DNA of 64,000 nt from Escallonia rubra (Eukaryota > Streptophyta > Magnoliopsida > Escalloniales > Escalloniaceae). Shown here in pieces: positions 13,840 to 25,978 of this stretch. Each line of letters starts with the position of its first letter. Position 1 is the first letter of the stretch. The stretch spans positions 62,001 through 126,000 of the forward strand of contig JAVXUO010000321.1 of NCBI GenBank assembly GCA_033065855.1. The letters are read 5' to 3'. The position numbers and the translations under genes were made by a program. The notes beneath the pieces are model-generated. The model saw only the letters and a list, made by a program, of their open reading frames with translations. It did no database searches and was not told the origin of the DNA.

Positions 13840-14099
13840 CTCTCTCTCTCCCCCTTCCCTCTCTTCCTCTATCACTCTTTCTTGCAGCCACCGCCACCGC
13901 CATATGACTGCCAACACCCTGGAGCCCACACCATTACTCACCACCGATCGCTAGCTACTGCCCGCCATCATCATCTGCATCCACTCATTCTACTAATACA
14001 TTAGGAAAATCTTTGTAAGATAATGGAAACTCCATTGTGCCTTTAAGTTACTTAAGCTCCCTAAACACCACATTCCAATGGACTTGCCTGGGTTATGAG

Positions 14100-15354
14100 T
14101 AAACCTACTCAAAATACCAACCGCAAAGGCTATATATGGTTAGGTACACTTCATATTATACATTAGACTGTCAATTACACTAGAATACTTTTTATTGTTA
14201 AACACATTTCCGATCCCTTTATTTGTCCTTAACTTGATAGAAGGATCATATGGATCAGTAATTGGGGCACAACCCTTACGATCAAATATCTTTAACTGTT
14301 CCTCAATATAATGAGACTCTGACAATGAAATGGAATCCGAGGATCTAATGATTTTCATATCCAAAATAACATTGGCTTCCCCCATATCCTTCATATGAAA
14401 AATATAAATAACTTGGTTTCCAACACAATATCTAAATCATTACTAAAGATTAACATACCATCAACATACCATCAACATACAATCATATTATTATATCGTA
14501 TCCATTATTAAACTAGAATAAATGCACTTATCACCATTCATTTACTCTTAATCCATGAGATATAACGACTTTGTCAAATCATTCATGTCATTGCTTAGGA
14601 ACTGTTTAAGGCCATACATAGATTTGATAAACTTACAAAGCTTTGTTTCTTGGCCTTATAGTACAAAACCTTCTGATTGTTCCATGTACTCTTCTAAAAC
14701 ACTATTTAAATGCTAGTCTTGACATTCATTTGGTGTTTAACTGATGTATAACCAAAGCTTGGTTTGACATTATAAATCCATTTCATTAGTTATAGCTTCT
14801 TGTGATAAGGCAAAATCTCGAGAAGTGATGCTTCTTGATATGTCAGACTGTCATGCTCTACGTTACATATAAAAAGAGGAATTATTTTCATTTCTTTCTA
14901 CCTCAAATATAAATTCGTAGATATCTGGACCAAAAGACTTTTCTATTCTTATTCTCTTACTTCTTCTTAGTTCATCACCTTCCCCTATTTCTGGAGTAGG
15001 TTGATCATGATCCTCATTGATCGTGTCTTCATTTGTCCGTTTTCGAGAGTGAGAGTTCTCAAAGAGTTTTGCTTCTCTAGATTCCAAAATAAAGTTTTGG
15101 CTAACAAATTCCGTAGTTTCCGTGGTTAAGACTTATATACCTTTCTATGCTGAGCATTAAATGTAAGACACATTCAATTGCCTTATCCACCACTTTGGGT
15201 GAATTAGGATCAGTAACCTAACTGATGCCCTAGACCCCCACACCTTGAGGTGTCCAAGAGAAGGTTTTATTTTTTTCCAAAGCTCATAGGGTGTGACATT
15301 AGTAACCTTGTAGGGTATACGATTTAATATATAGGTAGCAGTTGTAAGTGCTTC
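14100..15354 (-). pseudogene. Ty1/copia retrotransposon pol remnant, 3' portion
   Basis: Read on the minus strand, 15354-15230 carries the end of a copia integrase (TYILNRIPYKV, then TPYELWKK-like and LGHLKVWG-like text). 15087-14863 carries the integrase-RT linker (RRSKRIRIEKSFGPD). 14394-14140 carries the end of reverse transcriptase (EANVILDMKIIRSS, SLSESHYIEEQLKIF, DSLMYNMKCT). Stops and gaps separate these blocks, so it is dead. It stops abruptly at 15354, where a solo LTR is inserted; the missing upstream part resumes at 21291. Confidence 0.9.
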
Positions 15355-15784
15355 TGTAACGCCTCGGAAATACAGAACTTAGTCACTCACTTGATCATTT
15401 ACACATTGACAATAATATCCTCAAAACCAAATAGACAACTATTATCATAACAACTAAACCATTGATCAAACCATACTCTCAGTAGACTGTCATAAATGAA
15501 ATACCAAATTTAAATCTAATGATTTAAAATTAGGGTTAACGGCAAAATTGTCCCATGAGGTTTACACATATTTTGCACTTCGCTTCCCGTGTTTACAACT
15601 TTGGCAATAGTGTTCCTTGAGGTTGACAAAATCATTGCAAATAGCTCCAAAATTGGATGTTCGTTCAATTTTGGACGTTAAGTCCGCCTGTGCGGTGCAC
15701 ATGCCATTTTGGCATGGGCAAATTTGTCATTTTCCCTGCCTTATCTTCCCTTTCTCACTCTGTTCATATATATATATATATATA

Positions 15785-15929
15785 GGGAGCTGATCCGTTG
15801 CTAGCGCTAGCAGCGCTAGCACCGTCCGCTATATAATGTAGCGGACGGTGAATTATCGTCCGCTACATTATATAGCGGACGGCAAAACAGCGCTAGCAAC
15901 GTGCTAGCGCTAGCAATGGATCACGACCC
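15785..15929. mobile_element. 145-bp hairpin MITE in a TA repeat
   Basis: GGGAGCTGATCCGTTGCTAG at the left and GCTAGCAATGGATCACGACCC at the right form inverted ends. The interior contains the inverted pair TCCGCTATATAATGTAGCGG and its near reverse complement. It lies in a short TATATA tract on both sides, so the duplication cannot be measured. The terminal and internal motifs match the larger element at 19606-21234, of which this is probably a deletion derivative. Confidence 0.8.
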
Positions 15930-16117
15930 ATATATATATATATATCTTATGCATCCTCTTTGGAATTTAGCCCGAACGGCATAGTTTCTGTGGTCTGAAT
16001 CTCGGATCCATTCTGACCCGGTGGAAAGGAGTTTGCGAGACTGCAATTTAGTTCTCCACAAGGAATTGTAAGAGGAAGATAATTTGAGCTCGGTTCTTCT
16101 CCAAAGGATACGAAATG

Positions 16118-16310
16118 GCTGTGGGATTGGACGGACCTGGCAGATTCGGTGGCAGAATTAACGACAATGTTGAATTCTGGTCGCCGAGGGCTGCTGACTG
16201 GCATGGAACTCACACGGCGTCCACCAAAGCCGGGATGTGTGCTTTTAAGGCTAGCATGTTTGGTTACGCTTCTGTTATTGCTAAAGGTGTTGCTCCTAAA
16301 GCAAGATCGG
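16118..16310 (+). pseudogene. Captured subtilisin-like protease (S8) fragment
   Basis: About 60 residues match plant subtilases around the catalytic His: INDNVEFWSPRAADWHGTHT, then ASTKAG, FKASMFGYAS and IAKGVAPKAR. HGTH is encoded at 16202-16213. In the family this region continues into a VYKVCW block, but here it diverges after ARS and soon stops. The Asp, Asn and Ser parts of the catalytic machinery are absent. It lies wholly inside the TIR element, so I infer transposon capture of part of one exon. Confidence 0.88.
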
Positions 16311-16765
16311 TGACTAACGAAAGTTCACCGGTGTATCTTTATATGCCGGATAGCCGCTAAGCGGGAAAATGTATTCACTAGTTTACCCTGGTAAATCTGG
16401 TGTACTTCTGCTTCCCTGTGCATGGAGAGTTCACTTGATCCTATGGGGAGGACACAAGAGAGAGAGAGTGAGAGAGTGAGAGAGTGAGAGAGTGAGAGAG
16501 AGAGACAAAGAGAGAGAGAGAGATGAACATAGTGAGAAAGAGAAGATGTGGGCAGGGGAAATGACAAATTTTCCCATGCCAAAATGCCATGTACACCGCA
16601 CATGCGGACTTAACATCCAAAATTGAACGGACATCCAATTTTGGAGCTGTTTGTAATGGTTTTGTCTACCTCAAAGAAAAATATTGTCAAAGTTGTAAAC
16701 ACGAGAAGCGAAGTTGAAATACGTGTAAACCTCAGGGGACAGTTTTGTCATTAACCCTTAAAATT

Positions 16766-17300
16766 ATAATGTTCACCCTCACAGGGGTTCTAATAGACAA
16801 TACACTGACTTAAACCAAACTCTCTCGCCTAGCTCCAATCCATACCCAAGCAACCTATTGATGGTTATTATCCGCGGAAGATAAGTCAAAAGAGAGTTGC
16901 TTTTGAGAGCCCAGTAAGGTCAATCAAGGATCAGGCACTACAAAACGTAGGAGTTTACATATTAAGTCAAATGACAGTTTGAAAAAGGATTATAAACAAG
17001 AATACATCATCTCATTATAGATACAAGAAAGAGTATCAACTCAATCCCTCAAATCAGTAGACATTTCAAAGATTTTAGATACAGTAAAACAGAAGCAAAT
17101 GTTATTGAACATGAGCAGTATATAAAAGAAATGTCACCCCCGACAGTGCTCAGTAACACAGACTACATATGCGTATGCATAAAACTAGTGCACTTAGGTA
17201 GACTAGTTGTAACCAAAGCGAAAGAACCAATCTTTTAACACCCGCAGCATAGACCATTCTTATAATGCCTCAATTCACTATCTCATGTTAATATGCCTAA

Positions 17301-17368
<68 letters not shown>

Positions 17369-18300
17369 CTAAATCAACATGTTAATCGATGCTCAATGGA
17401 TAATAAATGATGAATAGCAATAAGGGTTTCAATGGTCATTTTTCATGTATGGTTTTAAATGCAATAATGCATTCTCATATCAAAACATAAGAGAGTTGAA
17501 TGATATTCGATAACAAATTAGAATTAAAATATATGCAGTCAAATATGATGAATTAGGTTCTGGATATAAATCTGTGACCTCGGTTCGAAGTTAAGCTAAG
17601 TAACTTCAATCCGACATCTTCTGAATTAATCTAAATTGAATAATTTCATGATCAAAATACATTCTCGCCTTACAATACCATAAACCCAATACCAATTGTT
17701 TAAACTTTGTTCACTTCTACTCTCAAAAAACTGTAACCAAAACTAAAACGGATCCCACAAATGACCAAACCTAGCCAGAAAACTCCCCACATTCCCCAAG
17801 ACTTAATAATTACCCAAACTTCTTAATAAATCCTTACAAAATACTTTTGTGGCTTAAAACAGTACTAAAAGTTATAATATGAATTTTTGAATATTTTTTA
17901 ATTAAAAATAATTCTCTAAATGAAATAAAAGCCCATAAATAGTCATAATTCTTTCTAACTAAAATAAAAGTCCCATAATTTCAATAATAGCTTGATAATG
18001 TACATATAAAAATTTATGCCAGGATTTAAAAAGCATTAAAAGCTGTTTTAAATCATCCAATTTCGCTAAATCAAATGTGATACGGATAAAGGTACAAAAT
18101 CAACTCTAAAATTATCAAATTTAAATTGAGACTTATCTATACTATAACGACATTACTATAATTTTTCTAGAATTTAATATGAATGTTAAAGACTCCAAAA
18201 AAGTTTTAGAAGAATTAAACTTGCAGAAAATATTAAAAATATGAAAATTTTCCAGACATTCTAATATAGTCTAAGATATCCTACTGTAAAATTTCAAAAG
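16766..18300. other. Body of the solo LTR, non-coding
   Basis: AT-rich LTR sequence with a long TA microsatellite (17299-17366) and no genes. It aligns by landmarks with 23440-24900. Confidence 0.7.
17299..17366. repeat. (TA)n microsatellite
   Basis: Two TA runs separated by one ACAT interruption. Confidence 0.97.
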
Positions 18301-18599
18301 ATAACTATTACTGTGCACCAACCCACGCATGCACTGAACACAACCAAGCACGTGGTACACATGTTCAAGCTACCACCTAACAACAATACCTTTTTCATTT
18401 CTCCTTCCTCTCATCTCTGCACATTCACATTATACCTAGAATACAAATACACTCGAACGCATGTACACACACACACACACACACACACATACACATATTG
18501 ACTGCCATCATGGCAGGCTCACACACACGCGTGCGCAGGGGAGGAATTAACACACAACACACAAACACACGGTACACCCTCACTTACACATTTCACGAA

Positions 18600-18695
18600 C
18601 ACCTCACGACACAGACACACACACACACACACACATTCCTTCTCTCACGGCAGACATCGAACACACACATGGCTAAACTTAATCACTTTATCTTA

Positions 18696-18731
<36 letters not shown>

Positions 18732-18804
18732 GACACACACATATTCCTTCTCTCACGGCAGACACCGAACACACACATGGCTAAACTTAATCACTTTATC
18801 TTAC

Positions 18805-18862
<58 letters not shown>

Positions 18863-18905
18863 TCCTTCTCTCACGGCAAAGACTAAACACAGACACATGG
18901 CTAAA
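18600..18905. repeat. Short tandem array with AC/TC hubs
   Basis: Three units each read ATTCCTTCTCTCACGG, then GAACACACACATGGCTAAA-like text, then TTATCTTAC(TC)n(AC)n. They begin near 18635, 18743 and 18861. Unit length differs (about 108 and 118 bases) because of the embedded dinucleotide runs. ORFs across it are repeat artefacts. Confidence 0.9.
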
Positions 18906-19507
18906 CTTAATCTATTTATCTTACCCCCACACAGTTCTCAACCCCCCCCCCCCCCAACTCCCCAATTACTGAAAATTAAAAATTGATGATGGAGTGTAAA
19001 AATTTACCGAAATCAAATTCAAACTCATCGGAGCTCTACTAACCGCCGCCTCACTTCTCAATATAATCTCCCCCCCTGCGGCCCTCTCCCTCCCTCCCTC
19101 TCTATTTCGCTCTTCCTCTTTATTCAAAAAAGCTCAAATTTCTCATGTTCCGTCTTGCTTATTCCCTCTCTATGTTGACCTTCCAAAAAAAAAAAAAAAG
19201 TTTACAAATAAAAAGCCTAGATTAATATCATTTAATTATCTAACTAACCCTAATTTAATTAAAATTTTAACTAACCCCCTCAACTTCATTAAATGCCTAA
19301 CGCACTCAGCCTCACTAATCTACAACTTCCTATTAAAAAATGTCCTTGTTTCCAACGATATCGCTCATGCTAATTGTCACTAAAGACCCTAATTAATATC
19401 ACTTATAATAGCTATCATTAATTTATAACTTATGGTTCTTAAAAATTGTTGCTAAAGATCATAAATTGTTGTGTTAACCAAATCGTTGCTAGGGATCCAA
19501 TGAATAA

Positions 19508-19607
<100 letters not shown>

Positions 19608-20044
19608 AGCTGATCCATTGCTCGCGCTAGCAACTTGGGTTAAGTTTCTAGCGCGATCTGGCCGTCCACGCACGATCTGTGGACGGTCCAGATATGTTTT
19701 TCGCGCTTTTTTTAAGTCCGTCCGCTACATTATGTAGCAGACGTTTCTTTTTACAAATATACCCTTATTCCCGTCCGTTACATTATGTAGCGGACGGACT
19801 TTTCTGACATTTTTTTCTCTCTCTCATTAATGCTCTGACTTTTTTTTTTCTCTCTCTCTCTCCTTTCTCTCATCCGCTACATTATGTAGCGGATAGATCC
19901 TTGTTACCATATTACCCCTATGTTTGTCCGCCCCATAATGTGGCGGACGTCCAAAACCCATCATGTTCTTATTTTTGTCAGAGACGGTTGGAATAATAGC
20001 AGCCGCCCCTTCTTTTCTCTCTCTTCATCTCATCTTTCAAGGTG

Positions 20045-20602
20045 ATGTTGAAAGTGGCGACAGCGATAGCTACTGCTGTGGGTGGATTTCGGGACGGCAA
20101 GATCGAGATTGAGGCGGAGGTTCTTGGCCAGCGCTGCGGGGCCGGCGTCAAGACCCGTCGGCGGTGGTGGGGGAAGAGATCAGAGAAAGCCAAGAAAGAG
20201 TACATGCTGGCGATACCGTGGCTGGCGCGCACCGAGAACCTACCGAGTGCCCACATGCCGTGGGTGTTCAGGCGGCATTACACTGCGGACGGGCGGCTGG
20301 TCATCATCGAGGAGAAGGTCGAGCGGCACGAGTATTTTAGGGCGCACCGGTCGGATGGGAGGCTGACCCTCCAATTGGTTCCGCTCGCTGGCGACGGCGT
20401 TTTAGGTGATCGTCAGGAGATGGAAGAGGACGGCGGCAGCGGCTGTGGTGTTGAGATGGATGGTGGTGATGGGGTGGAGGATGTGGGGGCGGCTGTGATG
20501 GGTGGAGGCAAGTGTTTTGAGTATATAGAAGGTGTGAGATCCGGTGGTTCGTGTATGGCTGGGGTGGCGTTACATGCCGTCACACCGGTTCATATTGTGT
20601 AA
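20045..20602 (+). CDS. FANTASTIC FOUR (FAF) domain protein inside a transposon
   Basis: FAF proteins are plant-specific regulators linked to shoot-meristem size; family genes are typically intronless. The ORF is 185 residues from the first ATG (20045). Residues about 58-114 match the FAF domain: PWLARTE, MPWVFRRHYTADGRLVIIEE, HEYFRAHRSDGRL and LQLVPL, including both conserved DGRL motifs. The C-terminal third is Gly/Asp-rich and acidic (EEDGGSGCGVEMDGGDGVED), as often seen in this family. The N-terminus is shorter than in many FAF-like proteins, so the 5' part may have been lost on capture. No internal stop. It sits between the arms of the TIR element. Whether it is expressed cannot be judged here. 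Confidence 0.85.
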   Translation: MLKVATAIATAVGGFRDGKIEIEAEVLGQRCGAGVKTRRRWWGKRSEKAKKEYMLAIPWLARTENLPSAHMPWVFRRHYTADGRLVIIEEKVERHEYFRAHRSDGRLTLQLVPLAGDGVLGDRQEMEEDGGSGCGVEMDGGDGVEDVGAAVMGGGKCFEYIEGVRSGGSCMAGVALHAVTPVHIV

Positions 20603-20782
20603 CTGCCCATTAATTTTGATTCCTCGTTGATTTATGTTGATTCCTCAATTATTTTTACAAAGAAATTTCTTAATTTACGTAATTGATTCTAACATAGTCA
20701 AGTCTTCCGAAATGTTCTTCTGGTAACAAAGCACCATCCTAAGTTAACCACAAAAAGTCTACCCAGATGATTGGAGTCTTAT

Positions 20783-20788
<6 letters not shown>

Positions 20789-20818
<30 letters not shown>
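20789..20818. repeat. (GA)n microsatellite
   Basis: About fifteen GA units inside the FAF-carrying element. ORFs through it encode Arg-Glu repeats and are not genes. Confidence 0.95.
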
Positions 20819-20821
<3 letters not shown>

Positions 20822-21290
20822 AGATGAAGGGAGAGAGAAGAAAAAAGTGGTGCGAGAAAGAGAAGTCAGAAAGAAGAGAAAGGACAAAAAGTCAGAGCAT
20901 TAACGAGAGAAAGGAATTTCAGAAGAAAAAAAAATCAGAAAACTTGTCCGCTACATAATGGAGCGGATGAGAGAAAAGAGAGAGAGAGAAAAAAAGTCAG
21001 AGCATTAATGAGAGAGAGAGAGAAAAAAAATGTCAGAAAAGTCCGTCCGCTACATAATGCAGCGGACGGGAATAAGGGTATATTTGTTAAAAGAAATGTC
21101 CGCTACATAATGTAGTGGAGGGACTTAAAAAAGTGCGAAAAACAGATCTGGACCGTCCACAGATCGCGCGTGGACGACCAGATCGCGCTAGCAACTTAAC
21201 CCAAGTTGCTAGCACGATCAATGGATCAGCTCCCATATATATATATATATTACCTTAAAACCATCCTTAGGCTTGGGATATTATAGCTTC

Positions 21291-21480
21291 CCCCCACAAA
21301 TTCTTAGGCAAAACCAGAAGTGAGCAATAATGAATTTATCATGAAAAAGTCATATTTTTCCTCTCGGCCACACCATTATGTTGAATACTATAATGAGTAG
21401 TAACTTGGTGAATAATTTTCAAAGTTTCAAATAGATCATCAAAATAAAAGGTATTCACCTCCCCTATCTGATCGTAACTT
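21291..21480 (-). pseudogene. Ty1/copia integrase core remnant, upstream of the solo LTR
   Basis: The minus strand reads HNGVAERKN and then LPKNLWG, the conserved copia integrase motifs that normally come just before the TYILNR block found on the other side of the solo LTR. It contains stop codons. With 14100-15354 it shows one copia element split by the LTR insertion. Further upstream it is lost in a local direct repeat (TCAAATAGATCATCAAA occurs twice). Confidence 0.85.
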
Positions 21481-21526
21481 GGTGAATTATTTCCAAATTT
21501 TCAAATAGATCATCAAAGGAAAGGTA

Positions 21527-22050
21527 TCAATACAAGAAATTGGTCTTTTAGTGACGGACAGCCTATCGCTAAAAGTCTGTTGCCTATAATCCCGTCACCA
21601 AAAAATTGACTTTTATCGACGGGCCAATAAATTAAATTACCGACAGAAATTTCATTGCTAAAGATAATTTTCGTATTTTAGTTTATTTTTTTCTAAAAAT
21701 TATTAATTTTGTAAAATATTATGGAAAAGTTTGTAGCTAAACGTATAGCCGACGGACTTTTAGAGATGGATTAAGATAGTTTTCATATTTTAGTTCTTTT
21801 TTTTAATTATATTTTGTAAAATATTTAGCGATGAAAAAGTCCGTCGCCAAATGTATTGCCGACGGACTTTTAGCGACAAAATATCCGTCACTAAAAATCT
21901 ATCTGCAAATAAAGGCATTTTAGTGACAGATATTCCATTACTAAAAGTCCGTCGCTCATACCTTTAGCGATGGAACTTTTTGTTGCTAAAAGTGTTTAAT
22001 TTTAGTGACAAAATGAAATTTGTCGCTAAAAGTCAAATTGGCCGACAATG
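21527..22050. mobile_element. CACTA-type subterminal repeat fragment
   Basis: Starts near ATACAAGAAATTGG, a decayed form of the CACTACAAGAAA terminus. It contains about ten copies of a GACGGACTTTTAGCGA-like motif in both orientations, the same motif family as in 42350-42750. The right end is poorly defined. Immediately after it a 43-base unit (TAGTAGATCGCGGAGATTAT...) is repeated twice. No coding. Confidence 0.55.
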
Positions 22051-22060
22051 AGATCTTACT

Positions 22061-25000
22061 CTAGTAGTAGATCGCGGAGATTATTATATACGGCCATTGT
22101 AGTAGATCGCGGAGATTATCATATACGGCCATTGTAGCAGAACCCTTTAAGGACAAGATTGTGAATATTGTCACCAGACGATTACACCGCAACATTTCTG
22201 ATTCTTCAAAGTCAGTATATGGATGCTCTGAAAAAGCAATGGTACCGTGCAACCTGTTTGCAACCTTAGTCCATCGCGGCAAGACGTATTTATCAGGGAT
22301 TGCCTTGATTTTTTTTTTTGAGCGAAAAATTACAGAATTTGTCGACACAACATGCCATGGAACTCAAACTTCTTGCAAACACATATCACCGTATCTGTCT
22401 CTTGTCATGGCTGACCATATACAGTCTATGTACCTTCTAAGAGGCAAGGTCGTTCATCAGAGAATAAACCTTGTATTCAAGTGTAGACTTTTCTGCCACT
22501 TGTTTATCATATATCGTCCCGATTTTTGTAGCTCTACTTTGTATTGCATGAACATCTCATTCGTATAGAGTTTTGCACCGTTCACCTCCAGCGGGGTATC
22601 AAGCAACCTTCTTCTTTGTTTGTGCGTGCTTGCAAAGTTCATAAACCTTTCTTTCATGAATACACGTGCAACCTCTTTTTTGACATTTATGACGAGACTC
22701 TTCAAATTCGTAGGTGTACCTACATAGGTATTAAACATGGCATTCATAGATTCACTCCTGCCCATTGTTTACATGCCCGTAGAAAAATACCTTCGGGTGT
22801 AAATGACAATCCATTATTCTTTGAGCTCATACAAGTGTTGGAGCCACTCGTGGTCTTGTAATGAGTAATCATCAACAAGTTTTTCCCACCTCTCTGCAAT
22901 TTCATCAATCGTTAAGGACTTGTTAATGCACTTGTCAAAATCTTTTTCAAAGTCTGGATACTCTGCATATACGTGATGTGGATATTCAGGGTATTTGTTC
23001 CTTATGTGAGAAGTGCAGAAGTTGTGTTGAGTATCTGGGAAGACGGTAGGTATAACATCCCGGAATTTTTTGGAACGTTAACACTCGATCAATCGTATAC
23101 ACTAAACAATATTATCCTCAAAACTTAACCAAATATGTAACATCCCGAAATCTCTGGAACGTTAAACACTCAATCGATCAGTTCACTAAGACAATAGTAT
23201 CCTCAAAACTTAACCAAATAACATTGCAAACTGTCAGAGCAACTAAACCAGTAATCATAATCTAAATAAACTATCGTAGATGAAACATCAATCTAAGTTT
23301 AAAAAATTTAAACAATAACATTCACCCACGTAGGTGGTCTAATGATAAATACTAAGATCAAATCTCTTCCTTACGCTTGACTCTAATCCATTCTTGTGCA
23401 ACCTAATGCTGGCTATCACCTGCGGAAAGGAAGTCAAAGAAGAGTGAGCTTTCGAGAGCCCAGTAAGGTCGATCAAAGATTTAAATAACAAAACGATTCG
23501 GACTAGTATTCATATAGAATCAAACAAAAACTTCTAAAAGTATTTTTAATAAAACATAGCATTTCAATTTAGACGAACAATACTAACGATTTTACATTCC
23601 AGTCAAATAACATCCTTTCAAAAGATTTTGTTTTTTATGAAATCACATCAATTCGATAAAAATATAGGGACGAGTATCATCTTAATCCCGTAAATCAGTA
23701 GTCACTCAAAACACTTCAGGTATAAAAAAGAAGAGATAGAAAAAATTGAACATGAGCAGTACACTATAGCAAAGCCACCGCAGCAGTGCTTGATGCGCTT
23801 TAATTTTGCATATGTACAATGACTAGTCCACTTAGGTAGTAGTTTAACCCAACAAACAGACCATCCTTATAACTCTAACAATACGCACCATCCTTATAAC
23901 TCCCAGGAATACTAACTCATGTCAACATTTAAAAAAAATAAATACAATTAAAAATATGTTACGATGATTGAGTCAATAAACATATGAGATGAACAATGAA
24001 TTCCAAACAATCGCTTTAAGGCTCAATTTAGGGTTTCATGGGTAATATCCAAATATTTTCATGAAAATTTATAAAACCATAGTTCAACAGAATTTAAAAA
24101 ACAGTTGAGATTAAAATATCTGAATTCAGAATAATGAATAGGGTTCGGAGAAAAAAATCCTTACCTCGATCCAAGCTAAGCAATGCTACCAAACCTCGAT
24201 CAATGATCTCTGAATAAACCTAGATTGACAATCCATTTGTTATAACACAATCTATGCTGGAATACTATAGACCTAATATCAACTACCCATCACGGGCTCA
24301 CTTTTAGCTCCGAAATCGTGCAACTCAAAGCGGGTCCAGCACACGACCAACCTAACTGAAAATCTTGTACGTTCCTTAATGTGTAACGATATCCCAAAAT
24401 TCATAATAAATCACATTAAGACACTTTTATAGCTTAAAATATTATAAAAAGTCAAACTATGAATTTTTGAATAGTTTTTAATTATAATAACTTCTTTAAA
24501 TGCAATAAAAACCCATAAATAGCCATAATTATTTCTAGTTAAAAATAAAGTCCCAACATTTTTGTAAGAACTTTAAAATATGTATAAAAATTATAGAAAT
24601 TTAAATAAAATTTTAAATAAAATTTTAAAAGACATAAAAACTATTTTAAAATTTTTTATTTTGCTAAAATCAATGCAATACGAAAATGCAAGAGAATTAA
24701 CTCTAAAAATTACCAAACTTAAACTGGGATGTATGTATACCGTAAAAAAATTACTGAATTTTTTCCAGAACATTTTCTTGAGTTTAAAGGCTTCAAAAGA
24801 ATTCACAAATCTGAAATTACAGAAAATACTAAAAATACATACGATTTCATAAAATTATAAAATTTTGCCGCAAGCTCTAATATAGCCTAAAGTATCATAC
24901 TTGAAAATTTTACGCATTAACAATCACTGTACGCCACCCCATGCATGTATCATACCTAACGCTAACCTGATACCCACTAACTGTATACGCAAAACCCACT

Positions 25001-25938
25001 TGTTCTTCTCCCTTAATCTCTACACTCCAAACCCACACCAACACAAGCCTCACTCACACCAACTCACCGACCTGCAACTCACTTATATTTGCCAAACACA
25101 CAAAATACCCACACACATGCACCCAAAATCACACCCTCACACAGCTTATATCACACAAGCATACAAAAATAAAACTCTCCACACTCAGTCACCCCTGCTC
25201 ACTCTCAAACCCATTATACACGCACACATTTTCACCTTTGCTCTTCTTTGTCTCAATTCCCACACACATAAAACACACACACAGCTAGCTACACCCACTT
25301 CAAAACACAGCTCACACACCACTGCCTCATGGCACCACTCTCCTTTTCACCCCATTTCTCCCTGTTCTTTCATCTTTGTCCAACTGTACCTATTCAGCCG
25401 CCCAATCCCCCTCATCACTAAACTATCATCTCAAGAAGAAAACCATTTAATCCAACTGCGTGTACTTTTTATTAACCAAGTGTAAACCAAATGTACAGTT
25501 ATAACAAACTATTTCAAACACACCTCAACAGTGCTGCCCTACAACGGTCTCCCTTCCCCTTCTCCCTCACTCGCACACGCCACAAGAATACACACACAAC
25601 CACCAGCACCATACTCTCATCACTCCCACGCAAAACAACTTGCACACAGCCGTGCATCACGCACTATGGCTATTCCATTTCATTGCTCATCTTGGTAGAA
25701 CCATGGCTGCGCCGGAGCACAAACCACGGCAGCCATGGCTACCCACATCCCTAAACCTTTTCCCCTTCACAACCACAAATATAAACACATATATCTCACT
25801 CTATACGGCTCTAAATACACTCAAAAACTGAAATTGTAACCAATGAAAAACTTACCGGATCCTCGCCTGAAACCTTGTCGGGAAACAAACTCTTTTTCTC
25901 CCTTTTCCTCACCAGCTCACATACATCCCTCTTTTCTG

Positions 25939-25978
<40 letters not shown>

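Larger units (their letters stand above)
15532..16758. mobile_element. TIR element (AGGGTTAA ends) carrying a subtilase fragment
   Basis: Starts AGGGTTAACGGCAAAATTGT and ends with the approximate reverse complement, ATTAACCCT. The inverted arms are about 200 bases each, with landmarks CATGAGGTTTACAC, CCAAAATTGGATGT and GCCATTTTGGCATGG. A perfect 7-bp duplication TAAAATT flanks it (15525-15531 and 16759-16765). The interior holds a piece of a host protease gene and a secondary hairpin element. Long TIRs with captured gene sequence resemble Pack-MULEs, but 7 bp is not the MULE 9-bp hallmark. Confidence 0.85.

Noticed and set aside
18498..18986. 162-residue ORF rich in Thr-His
   Set aside because: Encoded by AC/TC microsatellites and the 108-118-bp tandem array; no non-repeat content.
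20042..20044. GTG as start of the FAF-like ORF
   Set aside because: Plant nuclear genes start at ATG; the next codon (20045) is ATG and was used instead.
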